The notes below the pieces were generated by a model that made no database searches, was not told where the DNA came from, and saw only the letters and a program-made list of their open reading frames with translations. From Diphasiastrum complanatum (lineage: Eukaryota > Streptophyta > Lycopodiopsida > Lycopodiales > Lycopodiaceae), in the NCBI GenBank assembly GCA_029204225.1, contig CM055097.1:53125592-53189591 (forward strand): a DNA stretch of 64,000 nucleotides. Direction: 5' to 3'. The position numbers and the translations under genes were made by a program. Shown one piece after another: positions 23,454 to 34,461 of this stretch; within the stretch, counting starts at the first letter, position 1; each line of letters starts with the position of its first letter.

Positions 23454-25060
23454 TTAATCCACTGCCTCATATCCTGATATTCTTTTTTCTGCATGAAGAT
23501 TTTGATAGACTCTAGATGCTGTTGCTATATCAGTTAATGGTATAGAATCAGCAGGTACTGGATCTGCTACCGGTTCTTTCTGCTTCTGTGCTCTGGTGAC
23601 CACCATCAAGGGTACACTTGGTTTGTTATGAGCTACTGGTCTTTGCTTGATTGTTATCAAATTTATAGGAGTTGTAACCGGTGGTAGCTTTGGTTTTGCT
23701 GGACAGTCCTTGTAGTAATGCCCATAATCACAGTCACGACAGAATGGTACAAATTTTTCTTTATTTGGACATTTTGCAGCTCTATGATTTTCTCCATATG
23801 CAAAGCATCCAAGTGATGCTCTGGTCCAGTTTCTAGATGCTTGTTGTTGCGTGACAACATAAATAGCATATTGTTCTGAAGATCCGCCTTCTTGATCATT
23901 ACCATAGTTCCATTGCTTGGGACTTCTGTAAGGTTCTGGTTCCATCAAATTGGCAGGAGGAGCGAGGTGCTTTGGTGGGGCATGTAAGGCTAACCGTTCC
24001 GGGTATCCAAGAGCAGATTGTCGAGGTTTAGCTACCAGATTTCCTCCATAATGTGGCTCTCGATATCCCATCTGGGCATACCATTGCTGAATTATCTGAG
24101 GATTGAAGTTGCAAAAAGCAGTCTCATGATCAGACGAATTACACAAATGACATATACTGATTTCCATTCATTTTTTCAATCGAGAATACTCATTCACTGT
24201 GTGATTTCCTATACAAATAGAACACTAGACATTTTTCCTGGTAGAAAAAGTCTTTGCAAACTTCTCAGGTTCCTTGTTTGCTTGTCCATGGAAATCTTCC
24301 AATGCTTTGATCTTCTCATCAAATAATGACTGCAACTTTTCCATCTATTTTTGTTGGTTATTCTCGAGTTTCTCGAACTCATTGAGCATCACTTCTGCAG
24401 TAGCGTTGACATTCGTTGATGCAATAGTGGTGGATATCGTAGTGGTCTGTACGGTTGTATAAGGCAACATACTGATATTCGGCTCATCATCTAAACCTTC
24501 ATCCTCCTCCTGAATTGCATCATCCATAGCATTTTGCAAAAGTGCGTACTCATTATGACGTTTTAGCTCATGTCTGATCCTTTTAGGTAAACCTGACAAA
24601 AACCACATAATCATGGCATTTTCGTAAATCAGCTTAGGTTCGCACTCAGATCTGAGGCATTTTACCCCCCTTTAATGTAGTCTCGTACCGTTTTCCGCTT
24701 TCCCATTTTAATTTTACTTAAAAGTAGAAAAGGGTCTTCCATAAACTTTCGAGGTCTGAACAGTGTGATAAGGGCTCTTTTAACAGTCTCCCAATCTGTA
24801 CGCCTAGTTTCATCTTGATTATAGTACCAATCTTGTACTGCGCTTGTTAAGGCCATAGGAAAAAGCTTAAGTTTATCCTGGGAAAAAATTTTGCCATAGA
24901 CTTCACAAGATTCAGAATAGATCTGAAGAAATCAAACTGGATCTATTAATCTATTGTATTTGGGTAGATCCAAATGGGGTGCTCTTCTAACAATAATTGG
25001 ATTGACTTTCTGAGGAGCACCTGCAGGAGCAGCTCCAGGGGCAGCTCCAAAGGCAGCCAT
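23454..25060 (-). pseudogene. OTA gypsy gag with zinc knuckles
   Basis: An ATG at 25060 starts MAAFGAAPGAAPAGAPQKVN, an Ala/Pro-rich N-terminus. After a stop the capsid block follows: ALTSAVQDWYYNQDETRR, DWETVKRALITLFRPRKF and VRDYIKGG (24850-24660), the Retrotrans_gag pattern. Near 24150 the nucleocapsid has CHLCNSSDHETAFC (CX2CX4HX4C), then CFAYGENHRAAKC (second Cys changed) and FCRDCDYGHYYKDC (23770-23710). The knuckle frame (24167-23454) is open for 237 codons but upstream gag has stops. It lies in the usual place between leader and protease. Confidence 0.88.
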
Positions 25061-26256
25061 CTTCACAGATTAAATCAAGCAGACAATGAGATTGGATCTA
25101 GATTTTCAATCAAAACTATCTCAGATCAGATCTGCTAGATCTCTTCCACTTCACAATAATTAAATTCCTATATCGTGAAAAAGATTTTGAAATTCAACCA
25201 ATTGATACTTCTCAAACATGAAAGATTCTCATAATCAAAATTAGACTGTATCAGATTTGACCCAAAATTTGATAGGGATTTGATCTGAAAAATCAAAACC
25301 TAAAATAGAATTGGCAAAGGTTTTCTAGGTAAAGATTCACTCGGCGAAGGTTCAACAATGCTGTTTATGGTAAAAACTCTCTGATAAGGCTTTTTTGACA
25401 ATCACTACGGAATAACCTTCGCCGAAGTCTCAGACTCAAAATCTAACACAAATAAAACTAGGGTAAAACCGACGAAGGTTTTGGGCACACAAAAACATAA
25501 TTTCTAAAGTTTGGTAGGGTAAAGATAAAGATTTTTTATGATCTGGATAGGATGAATGTTCGTCGAACTCAAAAATAGTATTTTACTATAAATAGAATGA
25601 TCTGAAAACTCGACGAAAGTTCTGGCGAAGAATCAAGAGTAATACTAGTATTTTTGCAAAAAAGAGACTTTTTTTTGACAAAAATATGACAATATGACAA
25701 CTGATCCTCTGAGAAACCTTCTATTTCTGGTATTATTCTTCGTCGACCTGGTAGTAGATAGATCTGAATCACACCTATGCACAATGAATTGGACGAAGGT
25801 TCTTTTTCTATATTTTTAGGGTTTTGGTGATTTTTTGGTGTTTTTTTTATGGTTTTCTGATATTTCTAGAAATATGCTGGGAAGCCCTTCAAACTGAAGG
25901 TTTTGTGATCAAAAGCGAAGGTGCCTACATCTCAGCAGACGTTTCCTGAAAGAGGACAAAAAGCTATCAACTCTGATGACGACTTTTGCCTCCTTTTAAT
26001 CCAAATCTGACAGATTTGATCGATTTTTGTTTTTTGTTTTATATCTCAGATCCAAATGGATCTTAAGATTGGTGATCTGAATAGCTTTCCCTATTCCACA
26101 ATCAGATTAGATTTCAAACAAGCAAATCCACTAAAATTAAGCAAAATTACTCCCAAACTAACCTAAATGCAGATTTAACACTATCCATGCCACAACAAGA
26201 CGCCTAATGCAAGCTAACCATCCAACAGACATGCTGCAAACTGAAAAATTGGCGTA
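25061..26256 (-). other. OTA 5' leader with dispersed AACCTTCG-like motifs
   Basis: A noncoding leader of about 1.2 kb between primer site and gag. On the plus strand GGCGAAGGTTC (25343), CCGACGAAGGTT (25470), CGACGAAAGTTC (25610), GGACGAAGGTTC (25791) and AGCGAAGGTGCC (25914) recur, with one inverted copy AACCTTCGCCGAAG near 25414. No open frame of note. Confidence 0.7.
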
Positions 26257-26276
26257 GCTCCTCGGCAACAGCGCCA
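26257..26276 (-). other. OTA-type primer-binding site
   Basis: On the minus strand the site reads TGGCGCTGTTGCCGAGGAGC, four bases (ATTT) downstream of the LTR end. It closely resembles the TGGCGCCGTTGCCGGGGA site used by Athila/Tat-type gypsy elements. Confidence 0.88.
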
Positions 26277-26280
26277 AAAT

Positions 26281-26940
26281 TGTAGTGGGTTTCTTCGTTC
26301 CCATGAGACTGATAACATAGTTCAGATTTGAGCATGAATGGAAGATCCACATCTAATTCTAATATCCATTAATACTAAGCATTAACACTACATCCATTAA
26401 CACTAGATCCACAATGAAGATAGCTTACTCTTTCTCTCTCTCCCTTTCTCTCTCATAAAAAGTATAAAAACATGCAATCCCAATAACAATCAGATCCAAC
26501 AATTAGCAAAACTCAATAAAAGCATGAGAGATGGAGGAAAAGTGATAGAGAGCAAGGACATTCATAAATCCATTTAACAAGAGAACCAATCCGCTTTATT
26601 GAAATGAAGATATGTACATGTAGGAACTCAAGTTGGTCCCTTTTTATAGTAGAGAGGAGGACCCTGGCCTCTGAATCCTATTGGTCCATTTTTTATTCAA
26701 ATTTAAATAAGAGTGGGAACCATCCAAATTGGAGGAAAACCCAGCTTTATTCACTAACTTGACATTTAGGCCCTGCGACATTAAAAGTCCCGCAGAAAAG
26801 TCTAAAGTCCTTTCATTGACTTTCTAATTAATTAAATAACTATGTGATTATCGGATTGGACTTACACATGTAGGGTGCCAAATAACTCTCACTTATTAAC
26901 TAGGGTTAGTGTTGCCTTGGGATCCGCAAACCCTCCAACA
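26281..26940 (-). repeat. 5' LTR of the OTA gypsy element (660 bp, complete)
   Basis: On the minus strand it begins TGTTGGAGGG at 26940 and ends ...CCCACTACA at 26281, followed by ATTT and the primer site. Most of it is shared with 17271-17801. The right flank is the copia LTR at 26941. Confidence 0.9.
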
Positions 26941-27487
26941 GGTTGCTTACACATGTCAATTTTAGGTTTGATGAGTGATGCACCCTATGTGGTGGCAAAA
27001 GTCAAAGGGTCCAATCATAAGAGAGAGATGTGTTGTAAGGGTCCAATCAAAAGTGAGGGATGTTGCATCACACATCCAATAGGATTAGAGAGACTATCTT
27101 TAAGGATAATCAAGCATGGATCTCCATGAGTTTCTATATATACTTTCATTCCCTTTATTAATGTAAGAGAGATCTTTGAGTTTTTGAGTCAATTTGGAGA
27201 TTTGCCAATTTTGCTTGTATCGCCTTCTTCTTCTAGATGAGCCCAAAAGTGGTATTTTCTCTCTCTACTTGAGGAGAGGAGCTTGTTGGGACTTAGTTTA
27301 TTTCATGAAGTCTTCCACACGTGTGAAACACCTTCTGGTAATGAATGCATGCATGTAGAATGGTCTTTTTGCCTTAGATCTTGTCATTGATCTTGGATTT
27401 CAATCAATAGGCGATCTGTAGTGCATGAGCCAAGCTTAGGAGATAAATTTCACACATTAGGGCATTCCCACATGTGTGAATTTTCAC
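26941..27487 (+). repeat. 3' LTR of the host copia element, missing its first ~46 bp
   Basis: From GGTTGCTTACACATGTC it matches 15283-15825 nearly base for base and ends TTTTCACA at 27487. The 46 bp that start the 5' copy (15237-15282) are absent, since the OTA LTR begins exactly here. The OTA element therefore entered this copia LTR. Confidence 0.85.
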
Positions 27488-28170
27488 AAGTCTCATTAGA
27501 TCTTAGATTAGCATGGAAATCAAGCATAAAAAAATCATGAAAAATCTTTGTTATTTTAGCATGCATAGTCTTACCAATCTCGATATGTCTAATTCTCAAT
27601 ATCTTGGTAACATGATGTTGGATCTTTGTGATCCTTATGAGTCAAGAAGGACTCTTAATTTTCTCATGGAGTTGTAGCTTTTTTCAAGCAAGAGGAGCTT
27701 TGGGATCAATTATGCTCTTAAAGGATGAAAGAAATCAATGACAAAAAGTGCTCAAATGGTGGAAAGCTCTTCTTGATGCTTGGCAATATTTTCAATCAAA
27801 GAAGCCTTGTCATGGCTATGGTGATCTTGATGCAATCTCGGGCTTACTAAGTTGGCTGGTTTTCTCAACAAATGCATGCCAAAGGATCCACTTGAAAAGC
27901 TATTTTTGGCTACTTAATGTTTGGAGAGAACTAGCACGCTTATCAAGCTATATTTTGAGGAGTGTGAAAGTTATGCAAAATCTAGTGGCTTTGTCTGACT
28001 GTCAGCTCTTCCGCTTCCACAAACAACCTCTACTTTACTGTTGTGTTTGCCTACTATTGTTGTAGTGCACGCACCAAGGGAATCAATCGACCATTGTCTT
28101 CGTGTAGTAGTAGAATCGTTCCGATCCAATTGCTTGACCTATCCAATTCACGGACTCTATTTTCCCAACA
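27488..28170. other. No gene seen; right part is probably a copia LTR end
   Basis: A frame at 27748-28065 is not recognisable. The last 100 bases, ending TTTTCCCAACA, lie directly before a canonical primer site and so are likely LTR sequence of the next element. Its left border is not visible. Confidence 0.45.
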
Positions 28171-30792
28171 TGGTATCAGAGCTATTCTGATTCTTCTACC
28201 TGATACCTATAGTGTATTAGAAATTGTTCTATATCAAAGCTATTTTCATAGCTTGATAAGCTTCCCACAGAATCTGATTCTATCATCCAATAGAATAATT
28301 GTCTTCTTGTTCTAAAAATTGTATTAGATTTTCACTCTTAAGTCATTAATAGTTATTATTGCCACTTAGGCTAGCTTTCACATGGATTCCCAAGGGAAAG
28401 CCAGTCCCATCATGGACAAGCTCGATGGCTTCAATTATCATTTGTGAAAATTTTAGATAAAAACTATGCTAATGGCTAAGGAGATGTATGATGTTGTAAC
28501 AGGTGCAGAGACAAGACCCGAAGCAGATGGCGCTACAATCTCCCGATGGAAGATAATGGATGGAAATGCTTTTGAGTTGATCATCCTCAAAATATCAAAC
28601 ACACAAATCAGCCATGTGTCTGATGCTCATACCTCCAAGAAAGTCTGGGACATCTTGAGCACCCTCTATGTAGTGTGTGACATAGCTTCCAACGTAGCTT
28701 CCAAGCTACATCTCAAGAGAAAATTCTTCTCTCTCAAGATGACAAATGGTGATTCTCTATAGAATCACATCAACCAGTTCAAGAACCTGCTGAAGCAAAT
28801 GGCCGTTGTCAAATTAGTCATAGATGATCAAGACACAGTAATGACATTACTTTCAAGCTTGCCAAGTTCATACGACAGCTAGCTTATGATCATCATGACA
28901 CACCCAGAACTGACTCTATCAAGAGTCATCACAATGTTGCTACATGAAGACACCAGAAGGAACGAATCCTCCAGTTTCTAAACAGCCGACTCTCACACCT
29001 TATATACCAATAGGAGCTTGAATAAGCAGAAGACGAAATGCCTGAAGAAACTGAAGCTAAATGAAAAACCAGCACAAAATTATAGATCTAGGACACCAAG
29101 TAGAATTAGAATCTGATCAATGTAATATGCTCGATAGGATAGGCAAGATCCTAGCACTCAGAAGGAGGCATGGATACTTGTACAGATTAAGTCATTGCTT
29201 TCCTGCTTCTAGTCACGATCTTAATACTTCGGTACAGATCAATAAAAATTTACTTTGGCATTATAGACTTGGTCATTTGAATCATGCTTCTGTATTACAC
29301 ATGTCTAAGCAATCTATTATTCTTGATCTCGACTATCCAAATAGGAAAGTCGAATTACTTGACTGTCAAGACTATTTAGTCGGTAAACAAGATAGAAAAC
29401 CATTTAGATCAAGCCATCAACATATTGCTAGACGATTATTAGATATTGTACATACAGACATATGTGGCCCAATGCAGATCCTTCACTGAAGGATGCAAAA
29501 GTATCTCATCACTTTTATTGATGAATTTTCCAAAAGAACAATGGTGTACTTTAAGAAGAAATCAGAAGTTTTTAATTGCTTCAAAATCTTCAAGGAGCGT
29601 GTAGAGAAAGAAACTGGTAAGAAAATCAAAGCCTTGAGGTCCGACAATGGTGGAGGATATATCTGTATCGAATTCAAGAAACACCGCCAGAGCCAAGGCA
29701 TTGAACATCAGCTTATCACTCCCTATTCGCCTCAGTGAAACGGCTTAGTCGAGAGGAAGAACTGTACCCTGGCCGAGTAAGCTAAATGCATGTTGGCACA
29801 TGCATCTTTACCGAAGAGTTTATGGGTTGAAATTGTCTCCACTACAGCTTAAATCTAGAATAGATGTTCGGGCCAAGGCCCTCTCAGGCAAAATTCCACA
29901 TGAGGTTTGGACAGGATCTAAGCCTTTAGTGAAGAACCTACGAGTATTCGGATGCATCGCCTACGTGCAGATCCCAAAAGAGACAAGGAAGAATTCGACT
30001 TCCAAGGTCTCAAGACCATCGTGATCGGATACACTTCCTCTGACAACACTTACAAGCTATATGACTCCGATACCCAGTAGATTATATTCAGCAGGGATAC
30101 AGTCTTTATCGAGGATCAGTTCATCGACTTCAAAGACAATCTTGGTAAAGTTCCATGGGAACCTTCAACACCTTCCTCCGACATGACAATTTGAGCCTCT
30201 CATTGAAGCATGCCAATAGTCGATCAGCTATTCGACAGTGAGTCAGAAGAAGACGTTGTTGTTACTCGACGACAACAAGTCCAAGGATTGGATCATTAGT
30301 TGACACTACTTCCAGGAAGATTAAACCAAGTGCGCTCACAACCCATGAGATATATTAATGAGTCTGCCTGTCTTTTAATGCAGGAATCGCAAAGAGACAC
30401 TTAGCCAACCAGACTTTGATCTCTGGAGAGAAGCGATGGACAGAGATTCTTTCTCTCTGATCAAGAATTAAACATGGTCATTAGTCAAACCACCTACTAG
30501 CAGCAATCTATTGATTGCAAATGGGTCTTTAAGATCAAGTATAACGCCAATGGAGGTATTGACCGAAGGAAGGCCCGACTAGTAGTGCGAGGATTTGCTC
30601 AGATCACCAACATCGACTACAACAAGACTTTCAGTCCAGTAGTCGAGCATTCATCGATCCGAGCTCTCCTATCATATGCTGCTGCAACCGACCTCGAAGT
30701 GCATCAACTCGATGTACAGATAGCTTATCTCAACAGAGTCATTGAAGAAGACATTTATATGCTATAGCCTGAGAAATACATTCTCGAAGGTA
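28171..30792 (+). pseudogene. Ty1/copia element: PBS, gag, integrase, start of RT
   Basis: TGGTATCAGAGC at 28171 is the primer site. Gag begins at ATG 28381 (MDSQGKASPIMDKLDGFNYH), hits stops, and goes on with VWDILSTLY and HLKRKFFSLKMTNGDSL. Protease and zinc knuckle are missing. From 29160 the pre-integrase block LLWHYRLGHLNHASVLHMSK and then ARRLLDIVHTDICGPMQ follow; the integrase core at 29493-29738 has FIDEFSKRTMVYFKKKSEVF and ALRSDNGGGY. RT starts with WVFKIKYN-like sequence near 30520 and VRGFAQITNIDYNKTFSPVV at 30582, ending at 30792 where a gypsy LTR begins. Many stops; not functional. Confidence 0.87.
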
Positions 30793-31127
30793 TGTGTGAT
30801 GCCCACGACTGGATGACATGGCCCAGGTAGGCTGTTGAGGTGTCCAGTGAGGTGTCACAGTGCACTACTAGTGGTGCATGGGCCTTGGAAGGTATAAGTA
30901 TACCTATTGGGCTTTCACTAGTGTATCCTTGATTGTGAGGCTGGTAGCCGTATGTTGTTGGTGTGATGCCTCACTGCTCTTTGAGATTGATCCATAACTT
31001 GGGGGCTAGATCCATTCGATCTAGGTTTGGTTGGGTTGGTTTGTCCACCATCCATTTTCCTTGTGTTGATTGTGATTGGCATGCTTAGAATAAGATCCTT
31101 GGTTGAGGACTTTACATTGGTATCAGG
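30793..31127 (+). repeat. gypsy-type LTR plus primer site inserted in copia RT
   Basis: The sequence changes abruptly at 30793 from copia RT to TGTGTGATGCCCACGACTGG, which resembles the chromovirus LTR start at 14715 and the fragment at 54.09 kb. It ends TTTACA at 31116, followed by TTGGTATCAGG, a slightly decayed initiator-Met primer site. Length is about 320 bp. The second LTR of this element was not found. Confidence 0.65.
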
Positions 31128-32669
31128 CTAATTTTAAGCACGTTTTGCCATTGATTTGTGCTCAAGATGGAATCCCGAATTGTGCGGGGATTTTTTCGTT
31201 GTGTGATACTGAATATCAACATTGTTTGAGGAATTGGTGGAGTAAGCAACAAGTGGTGAAATTTCGAATTCCTCTTCTCGAGAATCACTTTTCTGAGGTG
31301 CAATCGATTGTGTGGTATGTGCACTACCAATTATACAATCGATTCGGTTTTTAAGCACTTCAAATCTGTGTTTAGGAAGTAGACTTAGATTTTCTTGATC
31401 CACTTATGTTGCTGATTACTTAATTAGGAGCACTTTTCTAATAGCAACGGTTTCAATTAGAGGTAATGATGGGTTTTAGGATTTTTTGGCTTTTACATAA
31501 CAGTGGTTTATGGGATTTGTTTGCCTTTTTTGCCTTTTTATGGAACCGGTTTTGCTTTAAAATCGGCAAGAAAAGCAAGAATAGATGCAAAAATGGACTA
31601 ACCACTTGCTGTGAGTGTTGGTGGCTTTTTACAGGATCTGCATGGTGGTTTTTTTTGGATTTTACAAGTTCATGCTGTATTTTTTAGCAAATTAACAGTG
31701 TTTTGCAGGTTGTGTGAGCCAGTAAGGCCATTCTTTGAATGGTATGGGTTACAAGAATGCCTATCCTGTGATTAAGGAAAGGCAATATGCAAATCTGAGT
31801 TTTTGGAAAAATTTGGACAGCATCTACCTTTTTTTTCAGCCATAAAGAAATCTATTTGTTGTAAATCTATAAAAGAAACAGGCTTATGCATTTGTGAAAG
31901 CAAAGTAAGGCTAAGCAAGCTGAAAAGCTCCCTTAATGTAACCTCTTTCTGCAAAAGACAGCAATAAGGATGGTTTTTGGCTTCAAGGTGAAGCTAAAGC
32001 ATGTAAAAACGCTGGTTTCCTACAGAAATGTAGGTTCATGCATGAACAAATATAAAGTAACAAATTAAGCGCCCTAAATGCAATCAAGATCTGCAAAAAC
32101 AGCAAGCAGAACTTTTGATAGCTTCAAGAATGTAAAAGGGAAAAAAAAAGAAAAAACTAAATAGTCTCCTAGATTGCCCCTGGCCGCGCTGTGTGGGTGC
32201 CCCTCCTTACCCGACCTGCATGCACATAAAGGAGATGAGAAAGGAAAAAATATATATCCATCTTCCTAGCGCTGGCCGCCATCCCTCTCTCTCTCTCTCT
32301 CATCTTCTAATAGGGCTCGGGCCAGGTCGCGACCCCGCTGGCCCGAGCATGCATTACTAGAAGAGAGGTAGGTAATGGGGGAAGGGGCCTATGGCGAATT
32401 AGAGTTTTTTTTCTTGTTTTTTTTGTTTTCGGTTTAGTCAACTTGGACTATGGTTTTTTCAATGCACTTAAGGTAATTATAAAATTGTAGTGGCCTAAAA
32501 ATTTGTATGAATTAGATTCTGATACATATAGTGATTTTTTCGGCATATTAATTGCACAAAATCCATTTTGCAATAATCATTGGTATAAATTCTATAAGCA
32601 CGTTAACGTAAATTTTTTCAATTTTTTCGGTTTTCATATGTAAATGGATAGAATAAAATTCTAGTGAGC
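31128..32669. other. No gene seen; degraded leader and AT-rich DNA
   Basis: Follows the primer site and contains only short frames, none with a recognisable domain. A (CT)n run lies near 32285-32302 and a T-rich stretch at 32400-32430. Confidence 0.5.
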
Positions 32670-32687
32670 GGGGGGGGGGGGGGGGGG
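32670..32687 (+). repeat. Poly-G tract, 18 nt
   Basis: Eighteen G in a row, the fourth G or C homopolymer of at least 18 nt in the window. Confidence 0.93.
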
Positions 32688-32901
32688 TGGCAAATGAAAA
32701 TTCTCTCGACATCACTCGACCGTGATGACCCCCTGAAATGTTAAACACATGGTTGCAAATCTTGGACCACGGTATGTTGGAATTTCATCTAGGCCAAAAA
32801 CAGAAAAAATCAAATGCAAAATCTATTCAATCAATAATTAGCCATTAAAAAATACATTTTGGGCTACCAACCGGAAGTTTTTTCAGGCAATTAAAAGCCT
32901 T

Positions 32902-32990
32902 GAAGTTGTTGATGACTGGATAAATCGTTGGTCGAGCTACTTTAGCTTGCACAACATTGCACTTTACTTGGCTGAATGGGTTGGATATGT
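32902..32990 (+). pseudogene. gypsy gag fragment
   Basis: The plus strand reads EVVDDWINRWSSYFSLHNIA, the same block found in decayed form near 3190-3245. It is only about 30 codons long and has no neighbouring gag or pol sequence. Confidence 0.6.
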
Positions 32991-33070
32991 TGTTCAATAG
33001 GGGCTTCTAAAACATTTATTGAGTTCTTGAGGTCTTTATTTATACATCTCTCTCACTGTATCACGATCTT

Positions 33071-33295
33071 GCTCAAGTTTGGACTTGCCCACCTATGTCT
33101 AATTCTATGTGAATCCACAAGTTAAAAATACCAAAAGGTATACATGCTCAAGTTTGGACTTGCCCACCTAGGTCTAATTCTATGTGAATCCACAGGTTAA
33201 AAATACCAAACGGTATACATGCTCAAGTTTGGACTTGCCCACCTATGTCTAATTCTATGTGAACTCACAGGTTCAAAATACCAAAAGGTATACAT
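33071..33295 (+). repeat. Tandem repeat, 3 x 75 bp
   Basis: GCTCAAGTTTGGACTTGCCC starts at 33071, 33146 and 33221, exactly 75 bp apart, and each unit ends GGTATACAT. The units differ at only a few positions. Confidence 0.97.
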
Positions 33296-33304
33296 GAAAC
33301 GACT

Positions 33305-33407
33305 GCGTAATTGGCATGAGGAGTGATAAAGGACAGATGTCTCATTTTCATAGGCTCTGAACAGATGTGTTCAGAGCCATAGCGTAGGGTTGAAGGGCCA
33401 ATTACGC
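33305..33407. repeat. Stem-loop: 11-bp outer stem enclosing an 11-bp hairpin
   Basis: GCGTAATTGGC (33305-33315) pairs perfectly with GCCAATTACGC (33397-33407). Inside, GGCTCTGAACA (33353-33363) pairs perfectly with TGTTCAGAGCC (33368-33378) across a 4-nt loop. Confidence 0.9.
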
Positions 33408-33409
33408 TC

Positions 33410-33535
33410 GGTAGCATGCCATGAGCAGACCTGCTACCATGTAAAAGCAGCCTTCAACGCAGTTCACCGCAGGGCAGCTCAGTGCGTGAAGGCTGCTTGT
33501 TACACGGGGTAGCGGGCCTGCTCACGCCCGCTACC
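33410..33535. repeat. Long imperfect fold-back (about 47-bp arms, 30-nt loop)
   Basis: The left arm 33410-33456 starts GGTAGCATG and ends GCAGCCTTCA; the right arm 33487-33535 starts TGAAGGCTGC and ends GCCCGCTACC. The arms are roughly 80% complementary. The loop 33457-33486 contains a further ACGCA/TGCGT pair. The right arm can alternatively form its own perfect 10-bp hairpin (33508-33517 with 33526-33535). It is GC-rich in AT-rich surroundings. Confidence 0.88.
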
Positions 33536-34461
33536 TAGTTCATAATATAAACATGCCATCACTATAACCACCTAAATGGCTAGGTGTGACAATTTTTTTG
33601 CTAGATTGAATGTGTATGTTAGTTCCCATAATGTGCCAAAAAAGCATAATTTGCCAAAAAGGAAACTTTTGATAGTTCCAAGTTCATTTGTATGCTTAAC
33701 TAAATTTCAAGGAGAATGGAAATTAAATAATCATAAAACATATAAAAGTTTTAGAATACCATTTTTAGCCAAAGTTGCAAAAATCATATTTTTGATGAGC
33801 ATAAAGAATGAACGATGCAAACTAAACTTGATTGAAGGTTGATGGTACATATTTAAGAGTAAAGATGGATTGAATGGCCCAAAAATAGCACAAATCCATT
33901 CATGAAGTGAGGTATTGGCCATTGGTCAAACTAGTCCTCAAAATAATCCTCCAACTTTGGTGAGCCAAGGATTCTTTAGTTTTGACCTTGTACATTATAT
34001 TATTTTGACAAACTGTCCTCCCATGGCCTTTACCTGAAGCTACAATTGAAATGTCATCCTCATGGCCTTTGCCTTCTACAATTGATGAAAGAAATTTAAA
34101 GCACTCATGAGGTTCTATAGCAATTATTATAACAATTTGGGAAAAGAATATGCTTTGCATTTGGCTTGAATAGAGTAATCCAAGTACCACACTAAATCCA
34201 ATTGCTACTTGTTTCTGAAAGCTCATTCTAGTGAGTGATGAGATGATAGATCATATCATCATGTTTATGTACCGATGTGTAGTACAATCAGGTCATGCCA
34301 ACTAATTTCAGGCGTAGGTCAATGATTCCACCGTCCGAAGTAATCAACGTAAGCTTGACCAGAATTGTATTGATGGAGTGGAGGTGTGGCATGCCCCATA
34401 GATGGAAGCTGATTATAGTACACGAGATAAATTTTCTGATTGATTGACTGCTTTCGATATG
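33536..34461. other. No gene seen; 3' flank of the P450 gene
   Basis: AT-rich. Frames at 33576-33842 (plus) and 34226-33900 (minus) have no recognisable domain. The first few hundred bases left of 34462 should contain the 3' UTR of the P450, but no clear polyadenylation border can be placed. Confidence 0.45.

Noticed and set aside
20000-25060. Possibility that the minus-strand pol is an endogenous pararetrovirus
   Set aside because: It has an integrase, flanking LTRs and a TGGCGC-type primer site, and no movement-protein sequence was seen, so it is a gypsy LTR retrotransposon.
33071-33295. CRISPR-like array
   Set aside because: Units are contiguous 75-bp tandem repeats without unique spacers, in plant DNA.
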